Positions 55,485 through 64,000 of a DNA stretch of 64,000 bases are shown one piece after another. The notes beneath the pieces are model-generated. The model saw only the letters and a program-made list of their open reading frames with translations. It did not search any database and was not told the DNA's origin. Both the position numbers and the translations under genes were made by a program. The stretch covers positions 58,952,183 to 59,016,182 of the forward strand of contig CM069449.1 of assembly GCA_035610835.1 (NCBI GenBank), written 5' to 3'. This DNA comes from Ophiura sarsii (lineage: Eukaryota > Echinodermata > Ophiuroidea > Amphilepidida > Ophiuridae). Numbering within the stretch: position 1 is the first letter of the stretch; every line of letters begins with the position of its first letter.

Positions 55485-55745
55485 TTTACTCACTGGAACT
55501 CCCAAATAAAATAAATTGGGAAAATATTTGATCTCTTCCTTTCAAAGTAACAATTGAGGAGAAATGAGATATTTCCAATTTTAACTGCTACATCAAGTAA
55601 TTCCTTTCTAAGATCGGTAAACATTATGGATGATGACAAGTGCCATTTGTGTTTATTAGAGACAAAAAGTATTGAACATATGTTTTGGCTATGCCCAATT
55701 ATAAACAATTTTTGGCAAAATGATGAATTATGGATGAAATGATAC
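55485..55745 (+). pseudogene. Tx1/L1-type LINE tail with zinc-knuckle (zf-RVT)
   Basis: 55554-55742 encodes DDDKCHLCLLETKSIEHMFW, then LCPIINNFW, the Cys-Cys-His-Cys zinc-binding motif found after the RT of L1/Tx1-type elements. The preceding frame reads KINWENI-stop-SLPFKVTIEE, so it is frameshifted and stop-interrupted. Inactive fragment. Confidence 0.65.
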
Positions 55746-56213
55746 AATGAAAACTAGAATAAAAGTTGATTGTAAGGATAGTGATAAACTATGTGTTATT
55801 ATACTGTACTATCATAGGCCTAAGTATATTATTTGTTTCAAAATCTGTATAAAATGTGTGACTAGTATCATGTTTTGTTCTAGGTCTATATAATTACGAA
55901 ATTTCGGCTCGATAATTATTTTTCTAACAAATGATGCTCAATGGTGTGCTTGCGGGACCCTTCCTTTAACACAGTTTAAGTGGTTCAACAGGGGATTTTG
56001 TCACAGGTTTTACCACACATGACACAAAGATCGCCTTTAGTATTAGCAATGAACTTCTTGGTAATGACTTCACAGACATCCCAAAATTATGAAGCAAACT
56101 TCAATTTCTTTTTTAACCTGCGATGGTACAAAATTGGAAAGTTTGCAATGTGAGTAATTTAAAACAAGGACAAAACAAATAAAAACAGGGCACGAGCACA
56201 AAGTGAGACCAGC

Positions 56214-57240
56214 TCAAAAATCAATTGAATCGTAACTCGCCAAGTTTCTTTTAACTAATTTTTTGAATAAACTAAAATTGTTGGTGTTCTTTATCATGTT
56301 TATCTCGCTCGGCAATGAGTTCCAGTGATGAATAGCAGTACTAAAAAAAGTAAATCTAGCTTGACCCTTTGAAGAAGGAACAACAAAGTTGAATGGGCTA
56401 CCCCTGGTACTATATTTATGCAAAGATGGCACTCTAGTAAAATACAATTTCCCTATAATCACGAGACAAATCATGAACAAATCTTAAAAACATGGTTAAG
56501 TTTAAGTTGCACAACCCTATCTCGGCTTGATAACATCCTACCATTTCCAACTCTTTTTGACCAATATGGGTACACCGGTCCCACACCCAAAATAAAACGG
56601 CAAATTCTGTTCTGCATGGTTTGAAAACGGTTTTTGAATTTTTGAGAAATAGCTGAATACCAGGAGCATGTATAATCAAAGTAACACATAATCAATGCTG
56701 AACAGTGTTTTGCGGGTTTTTAAATTTAAACAATCAGAGTGTCTGTATACTAATTTGAGTCTCTCGCTGTCCTTTTTGATGACATTTAAAGCAATCGAAT
56801 CACCTGAAAGAGTATTGTCAAGGGTGACTCCTAAATACTTGACAGAGAAGGAGGTGTTAATAATAATATTACCACTACAAATGACAGAGAAATCATCAAC
56901 AGAATTTAGCTTCCTCTTTGTACCAAATAAAATAGCCTCTGTCTTACCAAGATGAAGGGAGAGCTTGTTATCAATCATCCATTGCCTGCAACATTCTAAC
57001 TCTTGACTTAATTTATCCGCAATAATTGTGGGATCTTTGCCAGAGACCAGCAAGCCTCTGTCATCAGCATCAAAAAGCACTTTACAGTCAACACTGATGG
57101 GCATGTCATTCACATAGCAGAAAAATAGGAGAGGACCAAGGATGCTGCCAAGGATGCTGCCCGCGGAACCCCGCAGGTGATTCCCAGTGGGGCAGAATCA
57201 ACCTGGTTAACATTGACAATTCTACCATTAAGGCGGTAGT
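56214..57240 (-). pseudogene. CR1/L2-like LINE fragment, frameshifted
   Basis: Minus-strand pieces in three frames together give a non-LTR RT C-terminal half. Around 57200-57120 is a GVPRGSILGPLLF-type block broken by a small duplication. 57113-56676 has NDMPISVDCKVLFDADDRG (the xxDD box), LLVSGKDP, WMIDNKLSLHLGKTEAILFG and VKYLGVTLDN. 56695-56471 has QNRICRFILGVGPVYPYW. 56480-56214 has STRGSPFNFVVPSSKGQ and HWNSLPSEIN. The frame changes mean it is dead. A large inverted repeat adjoins its 5' side. Confidence 0.82.
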
Positions 57241-57775
57241 CATTTGTAGCGAATACCAAATTCTTACTTCACATAGAATGACGATTTAGTGTGGTTTTCC
57301 CGCAACCAGGGTTAACATGCACGTAAACCGTTACAATATTTTGCATTTGATAAAAATTGTGAGTTGTCAGCATTAGGCGCCGGGAAAACCCTACGGGCAC
57401 GACAGACCCTATTCATTTCAAAAAAATTTAATTTTTTTTTAAGAATAATGTTGGGAACATTTTTTGAAAGTTTCTGACTTTTTTGAAGCTCTTTCTTCCA
57501 CCCAAACCTCTTGCCATGCCATTCTGCTCTTATTGTTTCATTCACCTAGTCGTGTGCATTAACAACCGCTTCAAATTCGATGTAGCCTACATTGGTAACT
57601 CGGCTCGGGTTGTGTTGCGAGGCACACGCATCAATAGTTTGGCTTCGAAGTTTGTCGAATGCATGTTAACCCTGGTTGCGGGAAAACGATACTATTAAAA
57701 TCGTCATTCTATGTGCAGTTAGAACTTGGTATTTGCTACAAATCCTGACACACATGACTACCGCCTAAATGTTAG
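57215..57775. repeat. Long inverted repeat at the LINE edge
   Basis: TCTACCATTAAGGCGGTAGT...CATAGAATGACGATTT...TTTTCCCGCAACCAGGGTTAACATGC on the left reappears inverted on the right (GCATGTTAACCCTGGTTGCGGGAAAA ... ACTACCGCC). The inverted part includes LINE-derived sequence, so this is not a simple MITE insertion. Confidence 0.65.
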
Positions 57776-58361
57776 AATTAAGTGGGGGTTATGGTTAGAG
57801 TGAGGGTTATGGGGTTATGTTAATTATGAGGATTTAGGGACTGGGTAAGGTTTAGGGATGGCTCACTCGGGAACAACCGCTACACCATACGCTGCTGGAC
57901 TGAAGGATCGTGACTCCCGGACGGACATCTCTGAACAAAGGTAACGTATTCTGGGGTTGCAAGTTGCAGTGAAGGGTGTTTGACAGTACGACCATCTAAT
58001 AATCAAAGCAACATAGGTACATTTACTGGGAATTTATGGACGTTCACAACCATGACAACGCCGAAATTTGAGTATGGCAATAGTTCCTATTTGACGGAAT
58101 GAATGGGCAAAATTGGCATCAATTTTTTTTTATATCAAATTTGTGTTTACTGTTTCTCCTCAAACATGTCATATTCTTAATGATAAAGAAAGAAAACACT
58201 TCAAATTTAGCTGACAATTTCTGCTGAATGAAGGGAAGATCACTGTCGAATATACATCTCTGCAGACAGACCTCAAACACAACAGGGTATTAAGAATTAA
58301 AAAAGATTCTGACCATTTGGTCTATTCCATTTGTAAATCCATACACCCCTATGGAACTTTA

Positions 58362-58690
58362 CCCTAATGAAGAGAGTCTTGAATATTAGTTTTGTAGATT
58401 CGTAAATGGGCTATTACATTTGAAAGCCATACAACCCATATGGAAGACATTATATTAATAATAATACATAATACTTACCACAAGTTCTCAAAGCGCTTAA
58501 AAATTATACCTTAATCCCCCCACAGGGAGTGTAGATTTCGAGTCATCCATTTAGGCAATCCCATTTGAAATACACACTCCCTGTTTGGAAAAGTTATAAT
58601 GTCTTCCATATGGGTTGAATGGCTTTCAAATGTAATAGCCCATTCACGAATCTACAAAACTAACATTCAAAACTCTTTTCATTAGGGCAG
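58362..58690. mobile_element. Hairpin MITE
   Basis: The left arm CCCTAATGAAGAGAGTCTTG...CCATATGGAAGACATTATA and the right arm (about 58598-58690) are complementary over about 95 bp with few mismatches. Non-coding. Confidence 0.65.
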
Positions 58691-58738
58691 CTCATAAATG
58701 TGCGCAAGTTCTTTTACGTTATTACAATACTGAGCCAG

Positions 58739-59126
58739 ATGAGTTCTAAAACGTTCGTACTGCCCTTACACAAACCTGGCTGATCCTCTGAACACTTAAA
58801 AATATAACTATATAAATAAGCTCAATCCACAGCTCCTAGTACCAGGTTATACCTTTATTAATAAATAACACAATCTTATCGAAATTTACATTTCAAAATC
58901 TTAATGTACGCTTTCCTAAACTGTTTGTTTCTATGAGTTCTAAAACGTTCGTACTGCCCTTACACAAACCTGGCTGATCCTCTGAACACTTAAAAATATA
59001 ACTATATAAATAAGCTCAATCCACAGCTCCTAGTACCAGGTTATACCTTTATTAATAAATAACACAATCTTATCGAAATTTACATTTCAAAATCTTAATG
59101 TACGCTTTCCTAAACTGTTTGTTTCT
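58739..59126. repeat. Exact-looking 194-bp tandem duplication over the GPCR 3' end
   Basis: 58739-58932 and 58933-59126 read the same along their length. The second copy contains the last 19 codons and stop of the GPCR; the first is an extra copy downstream. The lack of divergence suggests a very recent event or an assembly overlap that was not merged. Confidence 0.9.
59048..59053 (-). promoter_or_regulatory. Candidate poly(A) signal for the GPCR
   Basis: AATAAA on the minus strand, 17 nt beyond the GPCR stop. A second copy at 58854-58859 comes from the 194-bp duplication. Confidence 0.4.
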
Positions 59127-60155
59127 CCAGGCATACACGCACGGATTGACTGAAGAATTGGCGGCCGCTAACGTCGCTACCATTCTCCAGACTGGAATAG
59201 GTATCGAGAGATTGGTGTCAATCAGAGACATCAAGGTAATCGGCATCCAACTCACGAAAAACAACAGGAATACAATGAATAAGTTGATCGCGATCTTCAC
59301 TTCTTTACTCGTTTCAATCAAACGTCGTCGATTGTGTGATTCCTGCGACTGATTCGCGCCGCTTTCCCCAGAAGTATCTGCATCATTACCGGCTCTAGGG
59401 TCAACATTCGCGACAGTAACCACCGACGACTGGTCTGTCGATGACGCTGCCGCTGCAACGCGGCGAAAGTTTCGAAGTCGATTTCGACTACTGAATACTT
59501 TGATGAAGATCATAAAGTAACAAACGATGATGAAAATCTCTGCCGCCATCGTGTAGACAGCAAACAAAGTCACTGAGATGATCCAGTTCTGTTCGTCCAG
59601 ACCTAAGGTGCATACCCCAAGGATCGGGTTGTATCCATACTGCCCTATTCCCGAGAGAGGCAGGATCGAAATCACAGCGGGAGGTAGAATGATCAAGAAA
59701 CACAATACTAATGTGTTCAGTGGAGTAAACAGCAACTTGTAAGATGCAAATTTCACGATGCAAACGTAACGATTCAAGGCAATTCCCGCAAGAGTTCCCA
59801 CCGATACGCCGAGATTCAGTAGCGATAGCATGCCGGTGATTTGGCACACGATATCCGGTAACGGCCAACCTTCTTGTGTAACAGTTATAATCGCCATCGG
59901 ATCGATTATCGCGCAGAATAGGACATCGGCTAACGCTAGTAGAACAACGAAATAGTTTGAGGTTGTCCGAAGCCGGTTGTCGATACACACAGCCATTACA
60001 GTGAATATATTACCGACGGTTCCAAATATGGAGAGAAACGCTAGAACCAAAGCCCGCACTGAAGAACCCCCTTCTAATGAAGGGAAGCTAAACGCCGGTG
60101 TTTCGTTAACATGGTTAACTAGAAGGGAAGCTAAACGCCGGTGTTTCGTTAACAT
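59070..60155 (-). CDS. Rhodopsin-class (class A) orphan GPCR, single exon
   Basis: Seven-transmembrane receptor of the plasma membrane; ligand unknown. 361 codons from the first ATG of the open frame. Landmarks: TM1 about 33-57 with GN; TM2 with LALAD (conserved Asp); TM3 with Cys in VCQITGM and NRY in place of DRY; TM5 WIISVTLFAVYTMAAEIFII; an ICL3 rich in Ser/Thr/Ala/Asp; TM6 FFVSWMPIT (WxP); TM7 NSSVNPCVYAW (NPxxY); a basic C-tail. The TM4 Trp and TM5 Pro are not obvious. It resembles the melatonin-receptor-like/moody-like orphan groups expanded in marine invertebrates, by impression only. A 43-bp tandem duplication at the N-terminus displaces the frame, so the native start is probably ATG at 60171-60169 (see findings). 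AATAAA lies 17 nt past the stop. Confidence 0.88.
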   Translation of the reverse strand: MLTKHRRLASLLVNHVNETPAFSFPSLEGGSSVRALVLAFLSIFGTVGNIFTVMAVCIDNRLRTTSNYFVVLLALADVLFCAIIDPMAIITVTQEGWPLPDIVCQITGMLSLLNLGVSVGTLAGIALNRYVCIVKFASYKLLFTPLNTLVLCFLIILPPAVISILPLSGIGQYGYNPILGVCTLGLDEQNWIISVTLFAVYTMAAEIFIIVCYFMIFIKVFSSRNRLRNFRRVAAAASSTDQSSVVTVANVDPRAGNDADTSGESGANQSQESHNRRRLIETSKEVKIAINLFIVFLLFFVSWMPITLMSLIDTNLSIPIPVWRMVATLAAANSSVNPCVYAWRNKQFRKAYIKILKCKFR

Positions 60156-60164
60156 GGTTAACTA
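60079..60164. repeat. Exact 43-bp tandem duplication at the GPCR start
   Basis: 60079-60121 and 60122-60164 are identical (GAAGGGAAGCTAAACGCCGG ... ATGGTTAACTA). 43 is not a multiple of 3, so the duplication shifts the reading frame. Confidence 0.95.
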
Positions 60165-61053
60165 AAGACATTGTTGCTAGGTTTGATATACGCCGTGCAG
60201 TCAATTCCAAAGAAAGGGTTATGTTTAATATCACAATTCACACAGTGTTATAAGATATCAGGGTTTTTCCTGATTTTCTCGCTTGTTTAATAAGTCCCTT
60301 TATCATACCTGTATTGTGCATCCCACACTACTGCACACCGTGCTATGATATTCATGATATTGAAAGAAATGGTTTTGTTCCTATGAAGGCGTGTTGCTTG
60401 CTGCGCAGTATAATGATTTTTTTTACAACGTGAAATAAAAATTGGCGACCACTTGCACTATCATGGTTAACACTTTCCACGCGACAGTCGTCTGCAGACC
60501 AAAGTTCCAAAATTTCACAAAATGTTTCAAATATGTCATAATTATTGCATTACGGGTTTTATTACGAAGGCGGATCAGCCCAGCTACACAAGGAAGTCCC
60601 CACAAGGAAGTCCCGACAAAGCAGGCTTGCCTCACCAGCAGACTTACCTTGATGAAAATGGTATTCATTTGATGGAACCGCCACCCTAATTATACCCGAC
60701 CTGGCTCCCTGCAACTTCTGGCACATTCCCAACAATCAAACTAAAGATAGCTGAGAGCTTGCTGGGAGCCCTGTCAAAGGATCCAAGACCTAGCCAAAGC
60801 TGTATGTTCAGAGATGAGATCATCCCGCCCCAATGGAAATAAGCTTCAATCAAGGAGTTATTATATTGCTTCAATCGAGGCTTTCTTGGGCTTTCCAGGG
60901 TCGTAATGCCCAAATAAATGATACAAATAATAATACAAATACAAGACAGGGGGCAGTCTATACGTTATTTTCATTGATCAAGGGTCAGTCCTTTTGAATA
61001 GGTTCTATTAGAGCCAACTGTATAGTAGGCCAGCGGCAACCTACGTGTCTAAG

Positions 61054-61068
61054 AGCTCTTTCAGAGCC
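61054..61068 (+). promoter_or_regulatory. Degenerate histone-type stem-loop
   Basis: AGCTCTTTCAGAGCC plus ACC, one loop T short and with the first stem G changed. It lies 55 nt before a perfect copy. Downstream GGGAAAGAA is purine-rich. Confidence 0.45.
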
Positions 61069-61108
61069 ACCATATCTGTTCAGTGGGAAAGAACCAATCG
61101 ATCTGAAC

Positions 61109-61124
61109 GGCTCTTTTCAGAGCC
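61109..61124 (+). promoter_or_regulatory. Histone-type mRNA 3' stem-loop
   Basis: GGCTCTTTTCAGAGCC followed by ACC, identical to the copy at 11621-11636; AGGAAAGGG follows 16 nt later. No histone reading frame is visible upstream. Confidence 0.6.
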
Positions 61125-61255
61125 ACCAATCTTTCACAAGTAGGAAAGGGCCCCTTTTCTCAAATCATCGGGCAAGGGGCAGCCCAAATGATAATAATAA
61201 TAGAAACGTGGCAATCGCCATGTTTTACAATTTACATTATTATAATAAATTGGTC

Positions 61256-61285
61256 CTGAAGAAGTCAGAGCTAATCCTGACGAAA
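61256..61285 (+). ncRNA. Hammerhead-like core motif (possible)
   Basis: CTGAAGA, then a GTCAG/CTGAC hairpin, then GAAA, the order of the conserved hammerhead core. A related but decayed version is at 3798-3824 (CTGAAGAAGTCGG...CCTACGAAC). Stems I and III and a cleavage triplet were not established, and an extra A precedes stem II, so this may instead be the conserved terminal motif of a Penelope-like or other retroelement. Confidence 0.25.
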
Positions 61286-61544
61286 GCTTGACAGTTTTAA
61301 ACTTGTCCGACGACGGCGAACCTGTAAACTTAAATTATTTTACACAGAATTGGTGGGAAAACCTTGGAAAATTGGTGATCTTGGTACTTGGTATGTTGTC
61401 CTCCGTAGGGAAGTTTTAACAGGAGGGGGTACTTGGTACTTGGTAGGTTGGTCCTCCAAAACACTCGTCTGAGTTTTAACTGGAGGTGCGGATAGGGCGG
61501 ACTATTTTGTAGATGGGGGGGGGGGGGGGGGGGGGGGGGGGGGT

Positions 61545-62005
61545 CAAGGCAGTTTTGAATTGGGCAGGGTCAGTGTGGATGACAGTCTCTGGTTCCTGTC
61601 ACGTACCGTTCTCATGAAGTAGGAGTTTGCGAATGCGTCTGTTCTTGCGTGGGTTTGTTGGAATTGGTTAGTGTTATGTCCTTTTCTAGCTCTGGTTGGT
61701 TTAGGTTGGGTGTAGTTTTTGTAATTTATGTCCAGTTGGCCGTTTATCATCTTGTGGAGACAAGTGAGACGATGTTGTTTGCGCCTATCTTGCAATGATG
61801 GCCAGCCCAGTGAGTTGAGGATGTTACTGATGCTATTGTCTTTACCATAGGTGTTTGTCACAAACCTTGCAGCGCGTTTTTGAACTCGTTCAATCGATTT
61901 TATGTTCTTACCAGTGTATGGATCACAGGCCGCCGTTGCATAGTCCAGGTGTGGTCTGACTAATGTTTGATATAGTTTCTACTTCACATCAGGCTTAGCG
62001 TGGGT
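61545..62005 (-). pseudogene. LINE 3' fragment, same family as the one at 45690
   Basis: The minus strand reads HAKPDVK-stop-KLYQTLVRPHLDYATAACDP, then KNIKSIERVQKRAARFVTNT, then YGKDNSISNILNSLGWPSLQ and on to FMRTVRDRNQRLSSTLTLP (61861-61544 open). It is nearly identical to the thumb of the 45690 LINE but has a GAG to TAG stop and a 5' truncation near 62005. It supplies the C-terminus lost in the N gap of the other copy. A long poly-G run lies just beyond its 3' side. Confidence 0.85.
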
Positions 62006-62009
62006 GGTC

Positions 62010-62170
62010 ACGAGGTGGTTAAGCCTTATAGGGGGATGCGCTGTTTGAAGGTCTTGGAGGGCATGTTGATGGTGGATTGGGGGAGTTTGTTCCAGTCAGT
62101 GATTGTACGTGGGAAGAAGGAATTAGTGAATGATGCCAGTCTGGTGTTGGAATTGTTGGTCATGTCATGA
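62010..62170 (-). pseudogene. Second LINE C-terminal scrap
   Basis: The minus strand encodes SFTNSFFPRTITDWNKLPQS, then TINMPSKTFKQRIPL and a stop, the usual end of such LINE proteins. It is a separate, head-to-tail piece directly next to the fragment at 61545-62005. Confidence 0.65.
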
Positions 62171-62179
62171 AAAACATTA

Positions 62180-64000
62180 TGTGCTGCAGGGTTTTTACCA
62201 CCCTGAAAATGATTAAATCACGCCACTATAACTGTTTGTTTTATACATTTTAGCTCAGTTTGTCACTTTAAATTTACACCATACAATGTTGTTGTTTGTG
62301 TCTGACAGAGTTGATGCAAGTCTATACCTAAACAGACGACAGTGGACACGAATGGCCGTAAATTTTGAATCACTGTTGTTTCAATGTAAAAATGGATTTT
62401 GATTATATGACCCTAGTTCATCCACACGTAACAAAATTATTTCATTCTCAAAACCGCTGGAGTTGGATTTATAACCCACTCCAGTGTCAGTATCTTTTTT
62501 TGAATTTCATCTGTCGTTAACCGTTCGTCCCATTCGCTTGATCACGTAGCCTTATACGCATAATTTAACCTTGAATATTTGTGAACGAGCTTATGTCCGG
62601 CATACGACAGATATCACCATCAAAAAGTTCCTGGATGAAGTAGCTTCTGATCGGCAACTTGACTAGTTGCACACCAGTGTGGTTAGACCCCTCTCAACTA
62701 CAACACTAACACCCCCATCAAAAAACTTTGTGATACCCCCTCATATAGATGCTCTCTAGGGTCATTTTCACAGCTTGTAACGTTCATAATTTGCGTTCCG
62801 ATTTTCAGGATATTTTCAGATTCATTTTAGATTTTTGCACCAACTTTTCTCCTCTCTCTCCCTCTTTTTCTGATGACCCTGATCCCAATGTACAGACGAC
62901 CTTTAATGTACCGCCTGCATAATTTAAGGGGGGGGGGGGGTACAGGCCCTGCCCCCCCCCCTTTGCGATGCAGATATTTTATAAGATAAAATAACATGGG
63001 CTTCCATAAACATATAAGTACCCATTAAAGGTAGGTGTTCCGATTACTAGCCTGATTTTTCAACTGGAAGTTTTCTAAAGCATCATCCTTAAAATAGTCA
63101 TATTCCAAAGTTTGAGTTGCATAACTCCAATGGTTCTTATTTTAGAAGCACAAGGTGACCTGAAATTTGCCCATTGAGTAGTTTACAAACTGGTCGGGTG
63201 GTTAACCACCTTTGGAAGTAATTTATTGTATTTTGGCCTACAATGTCTAAATTGAACATATCTTGAGCCAAACATTTTACAGAAATAATGAGAAAAATAT
63301 GGGGGTTTCTTCCGATATCAAAATATGAAGAGCTTTTTTGCAAAAGAGCCTACAGACCACCCCCACATGTTACTCATTTTGCATAAGTGAATTTGCGTTG
63401 AAATTAATCAAATTATTGTATGGCTGTGTTCATTACTGTTTCTATGACTTGGATTAGTGCATCCATGCACGCCAATTGAGGCACCAACAATACAAGCCAC
63501 ATTCCACATAATGAATAGCCATCCATTCAATAATGCAAAATGAGTAACATGCATTAGATGTAAGCCCTTTATCTCACCATAAACAAATCAAAATCAAACA
63601 TAACTGCACATACAAAATGTCATTATCAGTTTTGTTATTTTATTTAAAAAATGTATGTACAGGGCTCCTTCTTCATAATGAGGTATCTTGATAGCCGTTT
63701 TCTCACAACTTTGTACATATTATAGCTACATACAAAATACACACTATCTTCCTATTACAAATAGTTATTTCTTAGTTCAAATTGACGTACTTTCAGGTTT
63801 CGAAATACAGCACATGGGATGGGACCACAGATTTATAAACTAGATCTGAGACTGATGCCTGCCATTTTCTTTTTCCACCGTGGGAACAAATTTGGAGGAC
63901 AGGAATGTCAATATTTTTTGGAAAATGTGTGTGAGCATCCAGAACACGGCGCTCTTTCCGCATATTTCAATTTGCCAACATGGAGAGAGACACACGGCTC
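62180..64000. other. No gene recognised at the right edge
   Basis: Apart from the truncated MITE at 63025 and a poly-G/poly-C pair (about 62930-62962), I see no coding or RNA feature. Confidence 0.4.
63025..63335. mobile_element. AGGTAG-family MITE, truncated copy
   Basis: TTAA then AGGTAGGTGTTCCGATTAC at 63025. The interior GGTTAACCACCTTTGG and AGAAATAATGAGAAAAATAT match the family. The other end is lost near 63335. Its antisense open frame is not a gene. Confidence 0.65.

Noticed and set aside
59488..59988. 166-codon frame opposite in phase to the GPCR
   Set aside because: Same strand, different frame, entirely within the GPCR; no domain features.

Overview
The window is animal (metazoan) genomic DNA, AT-rich and dominated by introns and transposable-element debris. 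Evidence: a 12-exon gene with GT-AG introns, an intronless rhodopsin-class GPCR, animal-type non-LTR retrotransposons, tRNA-derived SINEs, many short TTAA- or TA-flanked inverted-repeat elements, and replication-dependent histone 3' stem-loops. A marine invertebrate deuterostome (hemichordate or echinoderm) would fit, but the species cannot be fixed from this sequence alone. A 100-base run of N (47199-47298) and two exact tandem duplications at the ends of one gene show that this is a draft assembly.

Left part (about 4.9-37.7 kb), minus strand: one gene, cystathionine beta-synthase (CBS). All 12 coding exons can be placed with consistent splice phases (1620 coding nt, 539 residues). The protein has the heme-binding N-terminus, the PLP catalytic core with the Schiff-base lysine, and the C-terminal pair of CBS (AdoMet-binding) domains. 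The gene spans 32 kb because its introns are packed with elements: a piggyBac-like mini-element that still carries a possible first transposase exon, a TTAA-flanked AGGTAG family (several copies), long-hairpin MITEs, GC-rich and poly-G tracts, a minisatellite, and two arrays of a 20-bp palindrome (CCAGTATCG-NN-CGATACTGG), each ending in GTGTACTTTAG-type termini.

Middle part (about 38-50 kb): upstream of the CBS coding exons I find no host gene. It holds 3' fragments of L2/CR1-like LINEs, a tRNA-Asn-like locus, two copies of an element with a tRNA-like core between inverted CTAACTCTACC termini, a 71-bp near-perfect palindrome, and a 5'-truncated Jockey/CR1-like LINE with a readable reverse transcriptase that is cut by the assembly gap.

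Right part (about 50.6-64 kb): a 4.16-kb foldback element flanked by TTAA, whose arms contain repeated ATGGCNGCC-type motifs and whose right arm carries a SINE; then a TA-flanked hairpin MITE, a decayed Tx1/L1-type LINE tail, and a decayed LINE interrupted by a large inverted repeat. After these comes a second host gene, a single-exon rhodopsin-class GPCR on the minus strand (59070-60155). Its start region and 3' end are each affected by an exact tandem duplication (43 bp and 194 bp). Further right are two orphan histone-type 3' stem-loops, a hammerhead-like motif and more LINE remnants. The two host genes show no functional connection.
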